A stretch of DNA of 42,229 nt from Bdellovibrio sp. ZAP7 (GCA_945878405.1 CAMCTJ010000016.1:1-42229); one strand, 5' to 3'; positions 1 to 10,236 are shown, counted from the stretch's first letter. Translations and numbers: made by a program. The notes: generated by a model not told the origin, from the letters alone.

Positions 1-1
1 G

Positions 2-46
2 CAGATTAAGTTCGCTGTAAACTTAGGAAAAACGGCCGCTTTTTAA
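2..46 (+). CDS. Possible C-terminal end of a plus-strand gene (partial)
   Basis: The second reading frame is open from the window edge to a TAA at 44-46 and encodes 14 residues ending in Phe. Polar and apolar residues alternate, and the last residues are KTAAF. A terminal aromatic residue after an alternating strand is the usual end of an outer-membrane beta-barrel protein, so this may be the tail of such a protein. A terminator 32 bases downstream fits a gene end here. The fragment is too short to identify, and the barrel reading is an inference. Confidence 0.35.
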   Translation, partial: QIKFAVNLGKTAAF

Positions 47-77
47 AAAAGACGGTACAAACTGATTAGAGAGCTGA

Positions 78-103
78 AAAAAGGGAATCATCTTTCCCTT
101 TTT
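78..103. terminator. Bidirectional intrinsic terminator
   Basis: A perfect 10-bp inverted repeat (AAAAAGGGAA at 78-87, TTCCCTTTTT at 94-103) encloses a 6-base loop. It has an A-run on the left and a T-run on the right, so it can end transcripts from both sides. It lies between the tail of the putative plus-strand gene and the 3' end of the minus-strand redoxin gene, as expected for convergent genes. Confidence 0.7.
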
Positions 104-153
104 CCTCTCCCCACTTCCCGTCCTAAGCACACTCAAAGGGATCAGGTATGAAT

Positions 154-750
154 TTAAGGGTATTTAACAGAACATCCGTAGGGCTTGGTGGTCGATTCCT
201 TTACGGCTTCACCTTTAAGGAGTGAATCTACCGCCGAGCGAACATAGTTCTTAGCCCCAGAAACTGTTTTCGGATCCGCTGACGAGTTGTCATCGATGGC
301 TCCATCATAGACGAGCAATCCTTCAGCATTGACGACAAAAAGATGCGGAGTTGTTTTTGCTTCAAAGGCTTTCCCTGCTGCTCCTGTGGGATCTACTAAA
401 CCAACCGTACTAGCAGCTTTCAGACGCGCGAGATCTTTACCGAGTTGCGAAGCGGTAACATATCCCTGTTTTCCTGGAGCTGAAGAAAGAATCGTCATCC
501 ACACGACGCCCTTAGAGGTTATTTCTTTTTGAAGCTTTTGCATATTGCCAGTCGTGTAATGTTTCTGCACAAAAGGGCAGCCCTCATTGAACCACTCCAG
601 CACAACCGTTTTTCCTTTTTGCTCAGATAGCTTCCACGTTTTCCCATCAGTTCCGGTCAATGAAAAATCAGGGGCTGGCTTTCCCACGGGAGCAGCAAAA
701 CCAGCAGCAGCGATTCCAAAAGCGATTAAAAGACTGAGTTGTTTTTTCAT
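154..750 (-). CDS. Exported redoxin (AhpC/TSA-thioredoxin-fold) protein
   Basis: This 198-residue protein begins with a cleavable signal peptide (residues 1-20, ending FAA). A peroxiredoxin/thioredoxin-fold domain follows, with the family opening GKPAPDFSL and the active-site segment EGCPFVQKHY. The site has a single Cys (58) where thioredoxins have CxxC. A second Cys (193), near the C-terminus, could be a resolving Cys. The family reduces peroxides or protein thiols in the periplasm. The gene starts 12 bases after dsbD ends, with a GGAAGG ribosome site, so it is very probably co-transcribed with DsbD. DsbD could supply its electrons; this is an inference from context. The exact substrate cannot be read from the sequence. 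Confidence 0.85.
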   Translation of the reverse strand: MKKQLSLLIAFGIAAAGFAAPVGKPAPDFSLTGTDGKTWKLSEQKGKTVVLEWFNEGCPFVQKHYTTGNMQKLQKEITSKGVVWMTILSSAPGKQGYVTASQLGKDLARLKAASTVGLVDPTGAAGKAFEAKTTPHLFVVNAEGLLVYDGAIDDNSSADPKTVSGAKNYVRSAVDSLLKGEAVKESTTKPYGCSVKYP

Positions 751-762
751 AAACCTTCCTCT

Positions 763-2796
763 TTATTTTTGTGACTCAAAAGCACTCTTAAAAATCTTGG
801 GCGTTAGAATTTCTCCAAGTCCCCGTCCCTTGCCATTCCCTGGATCATACACCACATAATAGGGAACCCCAATTCGATTATAGCTTTTTAATGCTTCAGT
901 GATGAGCGGATCAGCTTTGGTCCAATCAGCTTTCATCATCACAATTTCTTTTTGTTTTACAAACTCTCTAACTGAGGCATTGCCAAAAGTAACTTCTTCA
1001 TTCACTTGGCAAGTGACACACCAGCTTGCTGTGAAATCTACAAACACGGTTTTCCCAGAAAGAGAAGCTTGGCGAGCTTCTTCTGCTATGAAGGGTTTCC
1101 AAGAAATGCCGTGAGAAACGGATTCTCCTGGAGCCGTTTTTTCAACTTGTAATTGATTCTTCACCACCCAGAAAGAAGCAAGCAACCCCAAGAAACCCAA
1201 GGCAAACCCCAAGCGTTTCCACCAAATGGTTTTACGTTTTAAGTGGTAAGCCCAGAGCCCGATCCCCGAAATCAAAATACAAGCGAGAACCCCCACCATG
1301 CTAAAAGGGGTGGAAGATTGCGCCAGGATCCAAAGAAGCCAAATGACTGTGGCAAAAAGTGGAAAAGCCATGACCTCTTTAACCACTTCCATCCATTGAC
1401 CTGGTCGGGGAAGAATTTTGGCTGCTTGCGGAAACGTCGCAAGAACTAAATAAGGAAAACTTAGTCCAATTCCTAGAGATAAAAACACGGTCATGAGAAT
1501 GGGGAGCGGTTGAGAAATGGCATACCCAAGAGCAGCTCCCATAAAAGGAGCGGTACAGGGAGAAGCCACTATCACGCAAAGAACTCCAGAGAAAAACTCT
1601 CCAGTCCAGCCGGCTTGATTAGCAAGTCCCTGACCTGCTCCCACTTGTAACCAAGAAAGATCAATCGCTCCTAAGAAGCTTGCCCCCAAGGCCAGAAATA
1701 AAAAGATGAGAACAACTAACAGATAGGGATTCTGAAGTTGAAATCCCCAGCCGACGGCTTCTCCCCAACTTCGAAGAGCAGCTAGTGTTAATCCTAAAAG
1801 AGTAAAGGAAACCAAAATGCCAGCTGCATAGACGAGAGAACTATGCCTCACCCAAGATTTTCCTTTGCCAGCTTGCTCAAGCACACTGAACACTTTGATA
1901 GAAAGCACTGGAAACACACAAGGCATGAGATTAAGAAGAAGCCCTCCCAGAAAGGCAAAAAAGAAAGAACTCAAAAACCCTGGAAGAACTGGGGTATCGG
2001 TCTTTGTGAGTTCCATCGAAACCACAGTTCCCTCATTCCCAGGCTTTCGAAAAACAAAAAGCCCAGCCTGAATCGGAATAGAAGACTCGCCTTTTCTACT
2101 GAATGAAATTTCAGTAACTTTTCCGATCGTTTGAATCGATGGCTTTTTCAAATCCACTCGCCAATCAGCGCTTGGGAAAACATCCAAAACCTCCCAAGGC
2201 TCCTTGGGAGTCATTTTGATTTGAACGGCTTCAGAACTTTCTTTCCACTCAATAGACTCCAGGTCCATTGATCTCGGAAGAAGATTCTGAAACCTAGCAA
2301 TGAGCGGAGCTTCTTCTGAGGGTTCTGCTTCATTTTTTACCGGTAGTTTTATCTCAAAACGGTACTTGGCAGGTACACAGGTTTTTTCGCAAACAAGCCA
2401 TTCCGCTTCCAAACTAAAGGACACGGGCTCTTTAGGGATTTCTTTCAGCGAGTTTCGAATCTCAAATCGATAGAAAGCTTCTTTGGAATACCCAAAACTC
2501 GTCAGATCTCCCACTTGGATTCGCTCGGGAGGAGTGAAAGAAGGGCCTTCTATTGTAAACCCCTCTGGCAAAACCCAATCAAACTTAGGAGGAGCTCCCG
2601 AATCCCCAGGGTTCGACCAATAGCTGTGCCACCCCTCTTCAATTTCTAGGAGAAGTCCCACTGCAAACGTCTTTTCAGGGGCTATGCTTTTCTCTTCTGA
2701 AACAAGCTTGGCGGTACAATGCGCTTGGCGTGTTTCCACAGACCCTAGGGAAACAAGAGAAATACAAAGCGATAAAAAAAAGTATAAGCGAGTCAC
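763..2796 (-). CDS. dsbD: Thiol:disulfide interchange protein DsbD (ScsB-like)
   Basis: This 677-residue inner-membrane protein moves electrons from cytoplasmic thioredoxin to periplasmic partners. It has three parts. After a signal peptide comes a periplasmic DsbD/ScsB-type N-domain (about 25-260) with the WHSYWSNPGDSG motif and a Cys pair (C136, C140). An eight-helix CcdA/DsbD membrane domain (about 270-550) follows, carrying the paired cysteines in LMPCVFP and ASPCTAP. The C-terminal thioredoxin domain has the redox motif WCVTC (C593, C596). All redox cysteine pairs are present, so it should be functional. The start codon is GTG. It lies between mscL and the exported redoxin on one strand, probably one transcript, and the redoxin is the likely client. 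Confidence 0.93.
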   Translation of the reverse strand: MTRLYFFLSLCISLVSLGSVETRQAHCTAKLVSEEKSIAPEKTFAVGLLLEIEEGWHSYWSNPGDSGAPPKFDWVLPEGFTIEGPSFTPPERIQVGDLTSFGYSKEAFYRFEIRNSLKEIPKEPVSFSLEAEWLVCEKTCVPAKYRFEIKLPVKNEAEPSEEAPLIARFQNLLPRSMDLESIEWKESSEAVQIKMTPKEPWEVLDVFPSADWRVDLKKPSIQTIGKVTEISFSRKGESSIPIQAGLFVFRKPGNEGTVVSMELTKTDTPVLPGFLSSFFFAFLGGLLLNLMPCVFPVLSIKVFSVLEQAGKGKSWVRHSSLVYAAGILVSFTLLGLTLAALRSWGEAVGWGFQLQNPYLLVVLIFLFLALGASFLGAIDLSWLQVGAGQGLANQAGWTGEFFSGVLCVIVASPCTAPFMGAALGYAISQPLPILMTVFLSLGIGLSFPYLVLATFPQAAKILPRPGQWMEVVKEVMAFPLFATVIWLLWILAQSSTPFSMVGVLACILISGIGLWAYHLKRKTIWWKRLGFALGFLGLLASFWVVKNQLQVEKTAPGESVSHGISWKPFIAEEARQASLSGKTVFVDFTASWCVTCQVNEEVTFGNASVREFVKQKEIVMMKADWTKADPLITEALKSYNRIGVPYYVVYDPGNGKGRGLGEILTPKIFKSAFESQK

Positions 2797-2837
2797 CCCA
2801 CTATTTTGACCGGCCAGACTCTCTATCGCAAGAGGGA

Positions 2838-3161
2838 TTACTTTTGGGGTTCTGAGGCGTTTTTGCTCTTTGTCAAAAACTCGGTAAGTTTTACAATTGC
2901 TAGAAAAACTGCCAGGGCGATTAAGAGAAAATTGATGAACTCCCCTAAGAAAGCTCCGATTTCAACTCTTCCTAAAGTCCACGTTCGGTAATCTCCGCCC
3001 GAAGTAGGAACTAGGTAGCTCACTAAAGGCATCAAAACGCTCTTAACTAAGGAATCGATCACTTTTCCAAAAGCGCCCCCGATAATCACAGCTACAGCTA
3101 AATCCATCACGTTGCCTTTGAAGGCAAACGCTTTAAACTCATCTAAAAACTTCTTAACCAT
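2838..3161 (-). CDS. mscL: Large-conductance mechanosensitive channel MscL
   Basis: This 107-residue inner-membrane channel opens under membrane tension to release solutes during hypo-osmotic shock. It shows the MscL plan. An N-terminal amphipathic helix (KKFLDEFKAFAFKGN) is followed by a first membrane helix with the AVAVIIGGAFGKVI pore motif. A short periplasmic loop and a second helix (residues about 66-92) come next, then a charged cytoplasmic tail. At 107 residues it is shorter than the roughly 135-residue enteric form, mainly in the loop and tail. An AAGGAG ribosome site lies 6 bases before the ATG. It sits between the peptide transporter and dsbD on the same strand. Confidence 0.95.
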   Translation of the reverse strand: MVKKFLDEFKAFAFKGNVMDLAVAVIIGGAFGKVIDSLVKSVLMPLVSYLVPTSGGDYRTWTLGRVEIGAFLGEFINFLLIALAVFLAIVKLTEFLTKSKNASEPQK

Positions 3162-3213
3162 CTTGAACTCCTTATCGAAAGTGGGGAGACCCTACTCAGA
3201 AGGACCCGGAGCG

Positions 3214-4581
3214 TCAAGACTCTGCCCCAAGATAATCCTGGTCTTGATAACGACTCGCCATAAAAGCAAAAACCAAAGCTACTCCCAGCATCAAAATCGC
3301 ATAAAAATAAAACTCCATAGCTCCGCTTTGAAAGGGATTTAAACGAGAAACGACGGCCGTCAGTAAATTTCCAAAAGCAGTGGTCATCAGCCAAAGGCTC
3401 ATAATGGTGCTCTTCATGTCTTTTGGCGCCTGAGTGTACGCAAAGGACAGTCCAGTTACTGAAACCATGACTTCTGCAGCCGTCAAAAGCACCCAGGGAC
3501 CTAGCTGCCAAATAATATTGAGTCTCTCTCCCAAATCAATTCGTGATTGAATAAACCCCACCCAAAAAAAGCTCACCGCAATCAGCAGCATCCCAACGCC
3601 CATTTTTCTCAGGGGAGTGGTCTTAATTCCCAACTTTTCAATCCAGGGATAAACCCCAAAACTAAAAAGAGGCAAAAGCGTCATGACTAAAATAGGATTG
3701 ACGGCGGGGATCATGGAAGACTCTAAATGGAATCCCCAGAGATCACGATCCATTCTCTCGGCTTGAAGGACCCAGCTTGCTCCGTGCTGATCGTAGAGAG
3801 CCCAAAACCCAGTGGTGGCGGCAAAGACGGCAAAAATGGAAAGTACGGCTTGGATACCTTTCACCTTTTCTTTGGAAAACTTCTGTTCGGCTACTTCCAA
3901 AAATCGCTGACCGGGCCTGCGATCTTTCTGGTGGGTAACCGCGTACCAAATCACGGAAAGAAACTGGCTTCCATGACCCGAAGGTGGGGCAACCATATAT
4001 TCTTTTCTCCCTAGCCAAAAAATAAGGGTGGCAACTCCCATCAAAATTCCGGGAATTCCAAAAGCAACTCCTGGGCCATAGGCTTTCAAGGTCCAGGGAA
4101 TGAGAAGCGTAGAAAAGAAAGAGCCAAAATTAATGGAGAAATAAAAAATGGAATATACTTTATCCAGCAAGTGCTCGTTTGACCGATCAAACTGATCGCC
4201 TACCAAAGCAGAGACACAGGGTTTGATTCCCCCTGAGCCAACCGCAATGAAGAAAAGGCCTACGTAGAGACCGATTTCAGATTCAAACAAAGCTAAAATG
4301 CCATGGCCCACACAGTAGAAAAGAGAAAGATACAAAATCGTTTTGTATCTCCCCAAAAAGCGATCCGCTAAAATGGCTCCAAAAACGGGGATGAAATAAT
4401 TAGCAAAAGCAAACAGGTGAAATACTTCTTTCGCCTTGTGCTCTTTCAAAAAAAGATATTGGGTCATGAAGATGACCAGAATGCTTCGCATGCCATAGAA
4501 ACTAAATCTCTCAGCTGCTTCATTCCCAACTATGTAGCTGATTTGTTTTGGCATTTTTCCGGTTCGCGCTTCAGTCCCCAT
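3214..4581 (-). CDS. Proton-dependent oligopeptide transporter (POT/PTR family)
   Basis: This 455-residue polytopic protein imports di- and tripeptides with protons across the inner membrane. The first membrane helix holds the POT signature ExxER (in [13 protein letters not shown]). The PTR2 motif follows around [27 protein letters not shown], given here only to locate it. About 12 membrane helices can be seen. It is a little shorter than the roughly 490-500-residue enteric DtpA-type members. The start is the ATG with AAAGGAGA upstream. It diverges from the FKBP gene across 94 bases and heads the minus-strand run into mscL and dsbD. Peptide uptake suits a protein-consuming lifestyle, which is an inference. 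Confidence 0.9.
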   Translation of the reverse strand: MGTEARTGKMPKQISYIVGNEAAERFSFYGMRSILVIFMTQYLFLKEHKAKEVFHLFAFANYFIPVFGAILADRFLGRYKTILYLSLFYCVGHGILALFESEIGLYVGLFFIAVGSGGIKPCVSALVGDQFDRSNEHLLDKVYSIFYFSINFGSFFSTLLIPWTLKAYGPGVAFGIPGILMGVATLIFWLGRKEYMVAPPSGHGSQFLSVIWYAVTHQKDRRPGQRFLEVAEQKFSKEKVKGIQAVLSIFAVFAATTGFWALYDQHGASWVLQAERMDRDLWGFHLESSMIPAVNPILVMTLLPLFSFGVYPWIEKLGIKTTPLRKMGVGMLLIAVSFFWVGFIQSRIDLGERLNIIWQLGPWVLLTAAEVMVSVTGLSFAYTQAPKDMKSTIMSLWLMTTAFGNLLTAVVSRLNPFQSGAMEFYFYAILMLGVALVFAFMASRYQDQDYLGAES

Positions 4582-4675
4582 AGATTTGTCTCCTTTTGCG
4601 AAGCTCCTCTTAAATCATGAGAACTTCCAAAATTCTACTTTTACTTGTGAAGTTCAGGAGTTAATCTTTTCTTCT

Positions 4676-5125
4676 ATGAAAAAAATCATCCTTACAATCG
4701 CAGTTGCAGTACTCGGAACCTCTTCTTTTGGAGCAGATGCAGCCCCAAAAAAGACAGTGGCTAAAACAAAACCGACCAAGGTAGAAGCCCCAAAAGTAGT
4801 TACGGAAACAGAAATTGTTGAAGTGCTCAAAGGAAACGGACCAGAAGCCGTAGTGGGTAAAATGGTAACCGTTCACTACACGGGGAAGCTTACTAACGGG
4901 ACAAAATTCGATTCTTCGCTGGATAGAAACAGTCCGTTTACCTTTCAGTTGGGATCTGGACAAGTCATTCCAGGTTGGGAAAAGGGAGTGGCTGGTATGA
5001 AAGTGGGCGGAAAAAGAAAACTCACCATCCCTTCAAAAGATGGCTATGGCGAGCGCGGGGCACCTCCCGTAATCCCCCCCAACTCAACCTTGGTTTTTGA
5101 CGTAGAACTCTTAGACGTAAAGTAA
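4676..5125 (+). CDS. Exported FKBP-type peptidyl-prolyl cis-trans isomerase
   Basis: This 149-residue protein isomerises prolyl bonds in exported proteins. A signal peptide (about 1-20, ending FGADA) and a Lys/Pro-rich linker precede a single FKBP domain (about 55-149). The domain carries the family's [33 protein letters not shown] and [13 protein letters not shown] segments, so the active-site pocket looks intact. The ATG at 4676 was chosen because it begins a good signal peptide and has AGGAG at 4656-4660. The same frame is open further upstream but that part has no export signal. A 7-bp inverted repeat (4621-4627 with 4649-4655) lies just before the ribosome site. mutY follows 4 bases after the stop. 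Confidence 0.92.
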   Translation: MKKIILTIAVAVLGTSSFGADAAPKKTVAKTKPTKVEAPKVVTETEIVEVLKGNGPEAVVGKMVTVHYTGKLTNGTKFDSSLDRNSPFTFQLGSGQVIPGWEKGVAGMKVGGKRKLTIPSKDGYGERGAPPVIPPNSTLVFDVELLDVK

Positions 5126-5129
5126 TTAG

Positions 5130-6176
5130 TTGGTTGTGGGAAGTTTGCGCAAAACAGCTGAATCTGTTTCTCGATGGTTTGAGAAACATCATCGAAACCT
5201 TCCATGGAGAGAGACCTCTGATCCCTACGCAATTTGGGTATCAGAGGTCATGCTCCAACAAACTCAAGTTATTACGGTCATTCCTTACTACCAGCGTTTT
5301 TTATCAAGTTTTCCGGATCTCAAAACCCTAGCTCAGGCTTCTGAAGAGAAGGTTTTGGCCCATTGGGCAGGACTGGGTTATTACTCTCGGGCTCGAAATC
5401 TCCATCGCGGGGCTCAGTTTCTTTTAAAAAATCATCAAGGCCGATTTCCTCGCTCAAGGGATGAAATCTTAAAGGTCCCAGGAATAGGTCCCTACACTGC
5501 CGGAGCGGTCTTAAGCATTGCTTTTGATCTAAAAGAACCTCTCGTTGATGGAAATGTTGAGCGGGTATTTTCCCGTTATTTTGCTCTTAATCTCCCCACG
5601 GATTCCCCTCAAGCCAAACGATTTTTCTGGGAAAAAGCAGAAGCGCTCGTTCAGCTCTGCTCATCCGCTCGAGTTTTTAACCAGGGGCTCATGGAGCTAG
5701 GCTCGCTCATCTGCACGAAATCTTCTCCTCAGTGTGGCCGCTGCCCACTCACCAGCTCCTGTGCTGCGTACGAAAAAGGAATTGTTGATGAACTGCCTTT
5801 CAAACAAAAAAAGCCCAAGTATCAAAACCTGCATCAACTAAAGCTGCTCTTCGAAAAAAATGGAAAAATGTGGCTTCGCAAAAACTCGGCAAATGAATGG
5901 TGGAGTGGGCTTTGGGATTTCCCCACTGCCACGCTGAAAAATCCTCGAAAATGGATCCCAGAAGTTGAAAACAAAGCAAAAGAAGTCGGGGCTATTTCAT
6001 GGCGGGAACTTTCTCATCAAAAGCACACGGTCACCCACCATCGGCTTCAAATTATCCCGGTGCATCTAAAAGTTAAAACGGGCCCTTTGAAAGACGGTAA
6101 ATGGGTACCAGTTAAGGAAATCCCGACTTTGCCCGTTTCCGCCTTAGTTAAAAAAATAATGCTCCAGGATTTTTAA
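5130..6176 (+). CDS. mutY: A/G-specific adenine DNA glycosylase MutY
   Basis: This 348-residue base-excision repair enzyme removes adenine mispaired with 8-oxoguanine. The HhH-GPD domain has the catalytic Glu39 (SEVMLQQTQ), the hairpin VPGIGPYTAGAV and catalytic Asp140 (LVDGNVERV). A [4Fe-4S] cluster motif C-x6-C-x2-C-x5-C follows (C195, C202, C205, C211). The C-terminal part (about 225-348) is the MutT-like domain that reads 8-oxoG. All key residues are present. The start is a non-ATG codon: TTG at 5130 gives the full N-terminus, and GTG at 5136 is an alternative. It lies 4 bases after the FKBP stop and is probably translated from the same message. Confidence 0.95.
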   Translation: MVVGSLRKTAESVSRWFEKHHRNLPWRETSDPYAIWVSEVMLQQTQVITVIPYYQRFLSSFPDLKTLAQASEEKVLAHWAGLGYYSRARNLHRGAQFLLKNHQGRFPRSRDEILKVPGIGPYTAGAVLSIAFDLKEPLVDGNVERVFSRYFALNLPTDSPQAKRFFWEKAEALVQLCSSARVFNQGLMELGSLICTKSSPQCGRCPLTSSCAAYEKGIVDELPFKQKKPKYQNLHQLKLLFEKNGKMWLRKNSANEWWSGLWDFPTATLKNPRKWIPEVENKAKEVGAISWRELSHQKHTVTHHRLQIIPVHLKVKTGPLKDGKWVPVKEIPTLPVSALVKKIMLQDF

Positions 6177-6225
6177 GCTTGTGTTATTCTCTGGCCAGTA
6201 AACACCCCAGAGGAGAAGGCATCTC

Positions 6226-6762
6226 GTGTTCGTCATCTTGACTCTTTTGGCTTCTACTTTATTGGCAGCGGTTCCCGCTCGCCCCGTTCCCAGAACTTCG
6301 TCTAAGCTTTTTGTGGATTCAGGCACTTTCGAAGGGGGCAGTCCCTTATCAGCTAATATTGAAGCTATCCGATTTTCACGAAATCCCAAGGACCAGACCG
6401 AGCGTTGGGTGATTGATTTTTCCGACGCCCGTAGCCGGACTCTCCAACAAATTGCCCCAGATTTTCAAGTCCGCATTGCTCCTTCAGACAAGGTAGTCCT
6501 GGGAGAAGGCACAGAGTTTGAGTTAAACCCTCCCCGAATCCTTATTTCGTTGAGCTCTATTAAAGCCAATTACGTGGACCCTACCGTTTTGAATCGAATG
6601 CTTAAGAAGAGTCATCTGGTAAAAAAGATCCGCTTTTACCCTCCCATCGAAGATGGGGACCGAGCCATTGAAATTACCTTTAAGAAGTCTATCCTTCTGG
6701 AACCTCACCAACCCCTGCAAAAAGAAGGACGTTTGGTACTAGACCTGAAACCTCGTAAGTAA
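6226..6762 (+). CDS. Exported protein of unknown function, possibly AMIN-like
   Basis: This 178-residue protein has a GTG start with AGGAGAAGG about 8 bases upstream, and an N-terminal hydrophobic segment ([17 protein letters not shown]) that looks like a signal peptide. The rest is predicted mostly beta, with repeated short strands ([32 protein letters not shown]). This recalls AMIN-type envelope-binding domains, which often end in a similar rLVLDL strand. The match is weak and I do not assign a function. It lies between mutY and maeB on the same strand, 14 bases before maeB. Confidence 0.7.
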   Translation: MFVILTLLASTLLAAVPARPVPRTSSKLFVDSGTFEGGSPLSANIEAIRFSRNPKDQTERWVIDFSDARSRTLQQIAPDFQVRIAPSDKVVLGEGTEFELNPPRILISLSSIKANYVDPTVLNRMLKKSHLVKKIRFYPPIEDGDRAIEITFKKSILLEPHQPLQKEGRLVLDLKPRK

Positions 6763-6776
6763 TAGACTCTCGAGTT

Positions 6777-9092
6777 ATGCGTAGAAATGAGAATGAGTTT
6801 GATCCTAAAGAGTCGTTAAATTATCACAGCAGCGGGAGACCCGGAAAAATAGAGGTTATTTCCTCTAAATCCTGTCGAACCCAACATGATTTATCCCTGG
6901 CCTACTCTCCCGGAGTTGCCCAGCCCTGCATGGAGATCTTCAAAAACCCTGAAGACTCTTACAAGTACACCGCTCGGGGCAACCTGGTAGCTGTTATCAG
7001 CAATGGAACCGCAGTGCTCGGCCTAGGAAACTTAGGGGCGACTGCTTCAAAGCCAGTCATGGAAGGAAAAGGAATTCTTTTTAAGACGTTTGCAGACATC
7101 GACGTCTTTGACATTGAAGTAAACACAGAAAATCCAGATGAATTTGTAAATTGCGTAAAGTTATTAGAACCCACTTTTGGTGGTATTAATCTCGAAGACA
7201 TTAAAGCTCCTGAATGCTTCGTCATTGAAAAAAAATTAAAAGAGACGATGAAGATTCCGGTTTTCCATGACGACCAACATGGAACCGCTATTATCTCCGG
7301 CGCGGCTTTCTTGAACGCTCTTGAGCTCGTCGGAAAAAAACCCGATGCAGTAAAAATTGTTTTTAGTGGGGCTGGGGCATCCGCTATTTCTTGTGCGCGA
7401 CTTTATGTTTCTTTGGGAGCCAAAAGAGAAAACATCATTCTTTGCGATAGCCAGGGCGTGATTTATCAAGGCCGAAAAGAAGGAATGAATGAATACAAAG
7501 CGGAATTCGCTTCAAAAACCTCTGCACGCACATTAGCGGAAGCGATGAAGGGAGCAGATGTTTTCGTTGGGCTCTCTACAAAAGGAGCTGTCACTCCCGA
7601 AATGCTCAAACAGATGGGTTCCAAACCGGTTTGTTTTGCCATGGCAAACCCGGATCCAGAAATTGGTTATCGAGAAGCTAAAGCAGCTCGTCCAGACATC
7701 ATCATGGCCACGGGGCGCTCGGATTATCCAAACCAAGTCAATAACGTCCTCGGGTTTCCCTTTATTTTCAGAGGAGCTCTGGATGTCAGAGCAACCGCCA
7801 TCAATGAAGAAATGAAGCTGGCGGCCGTTCATGCATTAGCCAAACTTGCTCGAGAGCCAGTACCGGAAAAAGTTTTTGCAGCTTATGGTGGAGTCCCTTT
7901 TCAATTTGGTCCGGATTACATCATTCCTAAACCTTTTGATAGCCGAGTTCTGCTCTGGGTTTGTCCAGCAGTCGCGAAAGCAGCCATGGAATCAGGGGTC
8001 GCCAGAACAAAAATCGATCTGAATGATTATGCGGCGATGTTGGAAAAGCGCCTGGGAGTTCGTCAAAGCTTTGTTCGTTCTATTAAAGATAAAATTGAAG
8101 TGGAACGTGCGCGTACGCCCGACGAGCCCCTGCTTCGAATTGTTTTTCCCGAAGGCTCTAATCACAAAATTCTCAAAGCGTGCGACATTATTCGCTCCGA
8201 AAACATTTGCGAACCAATCCTTCTAGGAAACGCTCAGCGCATTCGAGAAAACATCGAAAAATTAAGTCTCTCTAACTTAGGGGATGTCACCATCATCACC
8301 CCTTCGGCCGCGGATTTTCGAGAGAAATACTCCCATGAGTTTTGGCAGCACCGTCAACGTCGCGGGCTTACTCGAGAACAGGCTTTCTCGCTCATGAAAA
8401 ATGAAAATTATTTCGGCTCAATGATGGTGAAACAAAACGACGCTGATGGACTTCTTTCGGGAGTTACACAATCTTACCCCGATACCATTCGTCCATTTTT
8501 AGAAGTCGTGGGCGCACGAAAAAACATGCGCATCGCAGGCGTTTACATGATGCTTTTCAAAGATCGGATTTTTTTCCTCGCCGACACCACAGTCAACATT
8601 GAACCAACGGCATCTGACTTAGCAGATATTGCCATCTGTGCCGCCGAAGAGGCACGCTTCTTTGATGTGGATCCAAAAGTAGCCATGCTTTCTTTCAGTA
8701 ACTTCGGTAGCAATAATCACCCGCTTTCATTGAAAGTGAGAGAAGCTGTACGACTCGTGAAATTAAGACGGCCGGATATTTTGGTTGATGGAGAAATGCA
8801 AGGGGACACAGCTGTCGTGCCAGAAATCGTAAACGAGACATTTCCGTTCTGCGAACTCAAAGGTGGAGCCAACGTGTTGATCTTCCCCGATCTACAGTCT
8901 GCAAACATTTGCTACAAACTATTACAGCGCATTGGGGGAGCTGAAGCTATCGGGCCAATTCTTGTGGGTATGAACAAGCCTATCAACGTACTCCAACGCT
9001 CTTCCGATGTTGACGAAATTGTAAACATGGCAATGATTACTGTTTTAGAAATTAAAAAGATGCGCAGCAAGGAGGGTCTCAGTGCTAAATGA
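6777..9092 (+). CDS. maeB: NADP-dependent malic enzyme with phosphotransacetylase-like domain (MaeB)
   Basis: This 771-residue cytoplasmic enzyme decarboxylates malate to pyruvate with reduction of NAD(P). The N-terminal malic domain (about 15-165) includes [20 protein letters not shown] and [10 protein letters not shown]. An NAD(P)-binding domain (about 165-430) has [15 protein letters not shown]. The C-terminal third (about 440-771) is a phosphate acetyl/butyryl-transferase-like domain ([15 protein letters not shown], then FSNFGSN and [10 protein letters not shown]). In MaeB proteins this domain is regulatory and binds acetyl-CoA rather than acting as a transferase. The length and domain order are standard. 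It overlaps the next gene by 11 bases, so the two are translationally coupled. Confidence 0.96.
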   Translation: MRRNENEFDPKESLNYHSSGRPGKIEVISSKSCRTQHDLSLAYSPGVAQPCMEIFKNPEDSYKYTARGNLVAVISNGTAVLGLGNLGATASKPVMEGKGILFKTFADIDVFDIEVNTENPDEFVNCVKLLEPTFGGINLEDIKAPECFVIEKKLKETMKIPVFHDDQHGTAIISGAAFLNALELVGKKPDAVKIVFSGAGASAISCARLYVSLGAKRENIILCDSQGVIYQGRKEGMNEYKAEFASKTSARTLAEAMKGADVFVGLSTKGAVTPEMLKQMGSKPVCFAMANPDPEIGYREAKAARPDIIMATGRSDYPNQVNNVLGFPFIFRGALDVRATAINEEMKLAAVHALAKLAREPVPEKVFAAYGGVPFQFGPDYIIPKPFDSRVLLWVCPAVAKAAMESGVARTKIDLNDYAAMLEKRLGVRQSFVRSIKDKIEVERARTPDEPLLRIVFPEGSNHKILKACDIIRSENICEPILLGNAQRIRENIEKLSLSNLGDVTIITPSAADFREKYSHEFWQHRQRRGLTREQAFSLMKNENYFGSMMVKQNDADGLLSGVTQSYPDTIRPFLEVVGARKNMRIAGVYMMLFKDRIFFLADTTVNIEPTASDLADIAICAAEEARFFDVDPKVAMLSFSNFGSNNHPLSLKVREAVRLVKLRRPDILVDGEMQGDTAVVPEIVNETFPFCELKGGANVLIFPDLQSANICYKLLQRIGGAEAIGPILVGMNKPINVLQRSSDVDEIVNMAMITVLEIKKMRSKEGLSAK

Positions 9093-9597
9093 GAAACAAA
9101 AAAACATGGCACTTATTGGTCTCGGTTCAATCGTAGTGGTTTTGTTGGCTCTTAACTTACTGAAACCGAAAAGCGAATCCACAAAATCAGAAATTCACCC
9201 AAGCCTAGTTCCAGTGAATATCGGGGGAGACAAACAAAAGCCCGAGTTCAAAAGCCCTTACGAGCAAAACCAGGTTCGCAACACGATCGTTAAAAACAAT
9301 TCCCAGATACAAGAGTGCTACCTAAAACATCTAGAAAAAAAGAATGCTATTTCATCAGGACGAGTCCAAGTAGATTGGCAGATTGATCCTTCTGGCGATA
9401 CTCTTTCCCCACAAGTCGTTGTTTCGACTTTGGAAGACAAAGATCTGGATGACTGTATTTTAGGAAAAGTGAAGAGTTTTAAATTTCCGCCCCCGCCTTC
9501 TGACAAACCGATTTACACAACTTTTACCTACGTTTTCAGGAAAGAAGGGGAATCGATGGCACCGCAAATGGTTCCAGTATCTCCCAAAAAGAAATAA
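9082..9597 (+). CDS. Membrane-anchored protein with AgmX/PglI-type C-terminal domain
   Basis: This 171-residue protein has one N-terminal membrane helix (about 9-26), a hydrophilic linker, and a C-terminal domain (about 65-160). The domain shows the pattern of the AgmX/PglI C-terminal family: a helix with QECYLKHL, then [13 protein letters not shown], a strand with [14 protein letters not shown], and FKFPPPP. The two conserved cysteines (CY and DDC) are present. This family is common in myxobacteria and Bdellovibrio-like bacteria, often beside gliding or TonB-like machinery; its biochemistry is not established. The GTG start has AAGGAGGG upstream and lies inside the end of maeB. It converges on lexA, 6 bases away. 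Confidence 0.82.
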   Translation: MLNEKQKNMALIGLGSIVVVLLALNLLKPKSESTKSEIHPSLVPVNIGGDKQKPEFKSPYEQNQVRNTIVKNNSQIQECYLKHLEKKNAISSGRVQVDWQIDPSGDTLSPQVVVSTLEDKDLDDCILGKVKSFKFPPPPSDKPIYTTFTYVFRKEGESMAPQMVPVSPKKK

Positions 9598-9603
9598 ATC
9601 GAT

Positions 9604-10236
9604 TTAAAATTTTCTCTGAAGGCCCGTTACTTTTCCCTGAATCTGGAAGTCCTCAGTAGTGACTTCAATGGGCTTGAGAGTGCGATTCTCAGGAATCAAA
9701 AGTATTTTATCTTTTGTCTCGCGGTATCGCTTTACAGTGGTTTCCCCTTCTAACAAAGCAACAATAATATCTCCGTTTTTTACCTTCTGAGTCCTGTCGA
9801 CAATGACAAAGTCTCCTTCAAAAATCCCAATATCAATCATGCTATTGCCGACTACTCGGAGTGCAAAACAATCTCCTGAGGCTAAATCATCTCCAATCAC
9901 GAGATTTCCTAATTCTGTTTGAATCGCTTCTCGGGGCCCCCCAGCTGCTATCTCACCAAAAATAGGAATGCTTTTTCCAGATGAAGGTTTGGGGCCACTC
10001 GGAATCAGAGCGCGTGCTTTTTTAGAGTTTTGTCCATACGATTTTTGAAGTGCCCCTTTTTGGATAAGCGCGCGAACGTGATCTTGAACTGTTCCCACTG
10101 CTTTATAACCAAAGTGTCTTTGAATTTCTCGGTAGCTCGGAGGAAAGCCGTTTTCTTGGGAGTACGTTTTGATGAACTCCAGCAAATGCGCTTGGTTTTG
10201 CGTAAGCGGAATTTTTACTCTTGACTCATTATCCAT
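9604..10236 (-). CDS. lexA: LexA SOS repressor
   Basis: This 210-residue repressor of the DNA-damage response has an N-terminal winged helix (about 10-70; recognition region GYKAVGTVQDHVRAL) and a C-terminal S24 autoprotease domain. The self-cleavage site is Ala98-Gly99 (EIAAGGP), with catalytic Ser132 (GNSMID) and Lys169 (TTVKRY), so it should be cleaved when RecA is active. It diverges from imuA-imuB-dnaE2, the classic partner and target. The ATG at 10236 has no ribosome site and lies within a perfect palindrome, so the message is probably leaderless or nearly so. The recognition helix resembles those of LexAs that use 4-base-spaced boxes more than the enterobacterial one. Confidence 0.96.
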   Translation of the reverse strand: MDNESRVKIPLTQNQAHLLEFIKTYSQENGFPPSYREIQRHFGYKAVGTVQDHVRALIQKGALQKSYGQNSKKARALIPSGPKPSSGKSIPIFGEIAAGGPREAIQTELGNLVIGDDLASGDCFALRVVGNSMIDIGIFEGDFVIVDRTQKVKNGDIIVALLEGETTVKRYRETKDKILLIPENRTLKPIEVTTEDFQIQGKVTGLQRKF

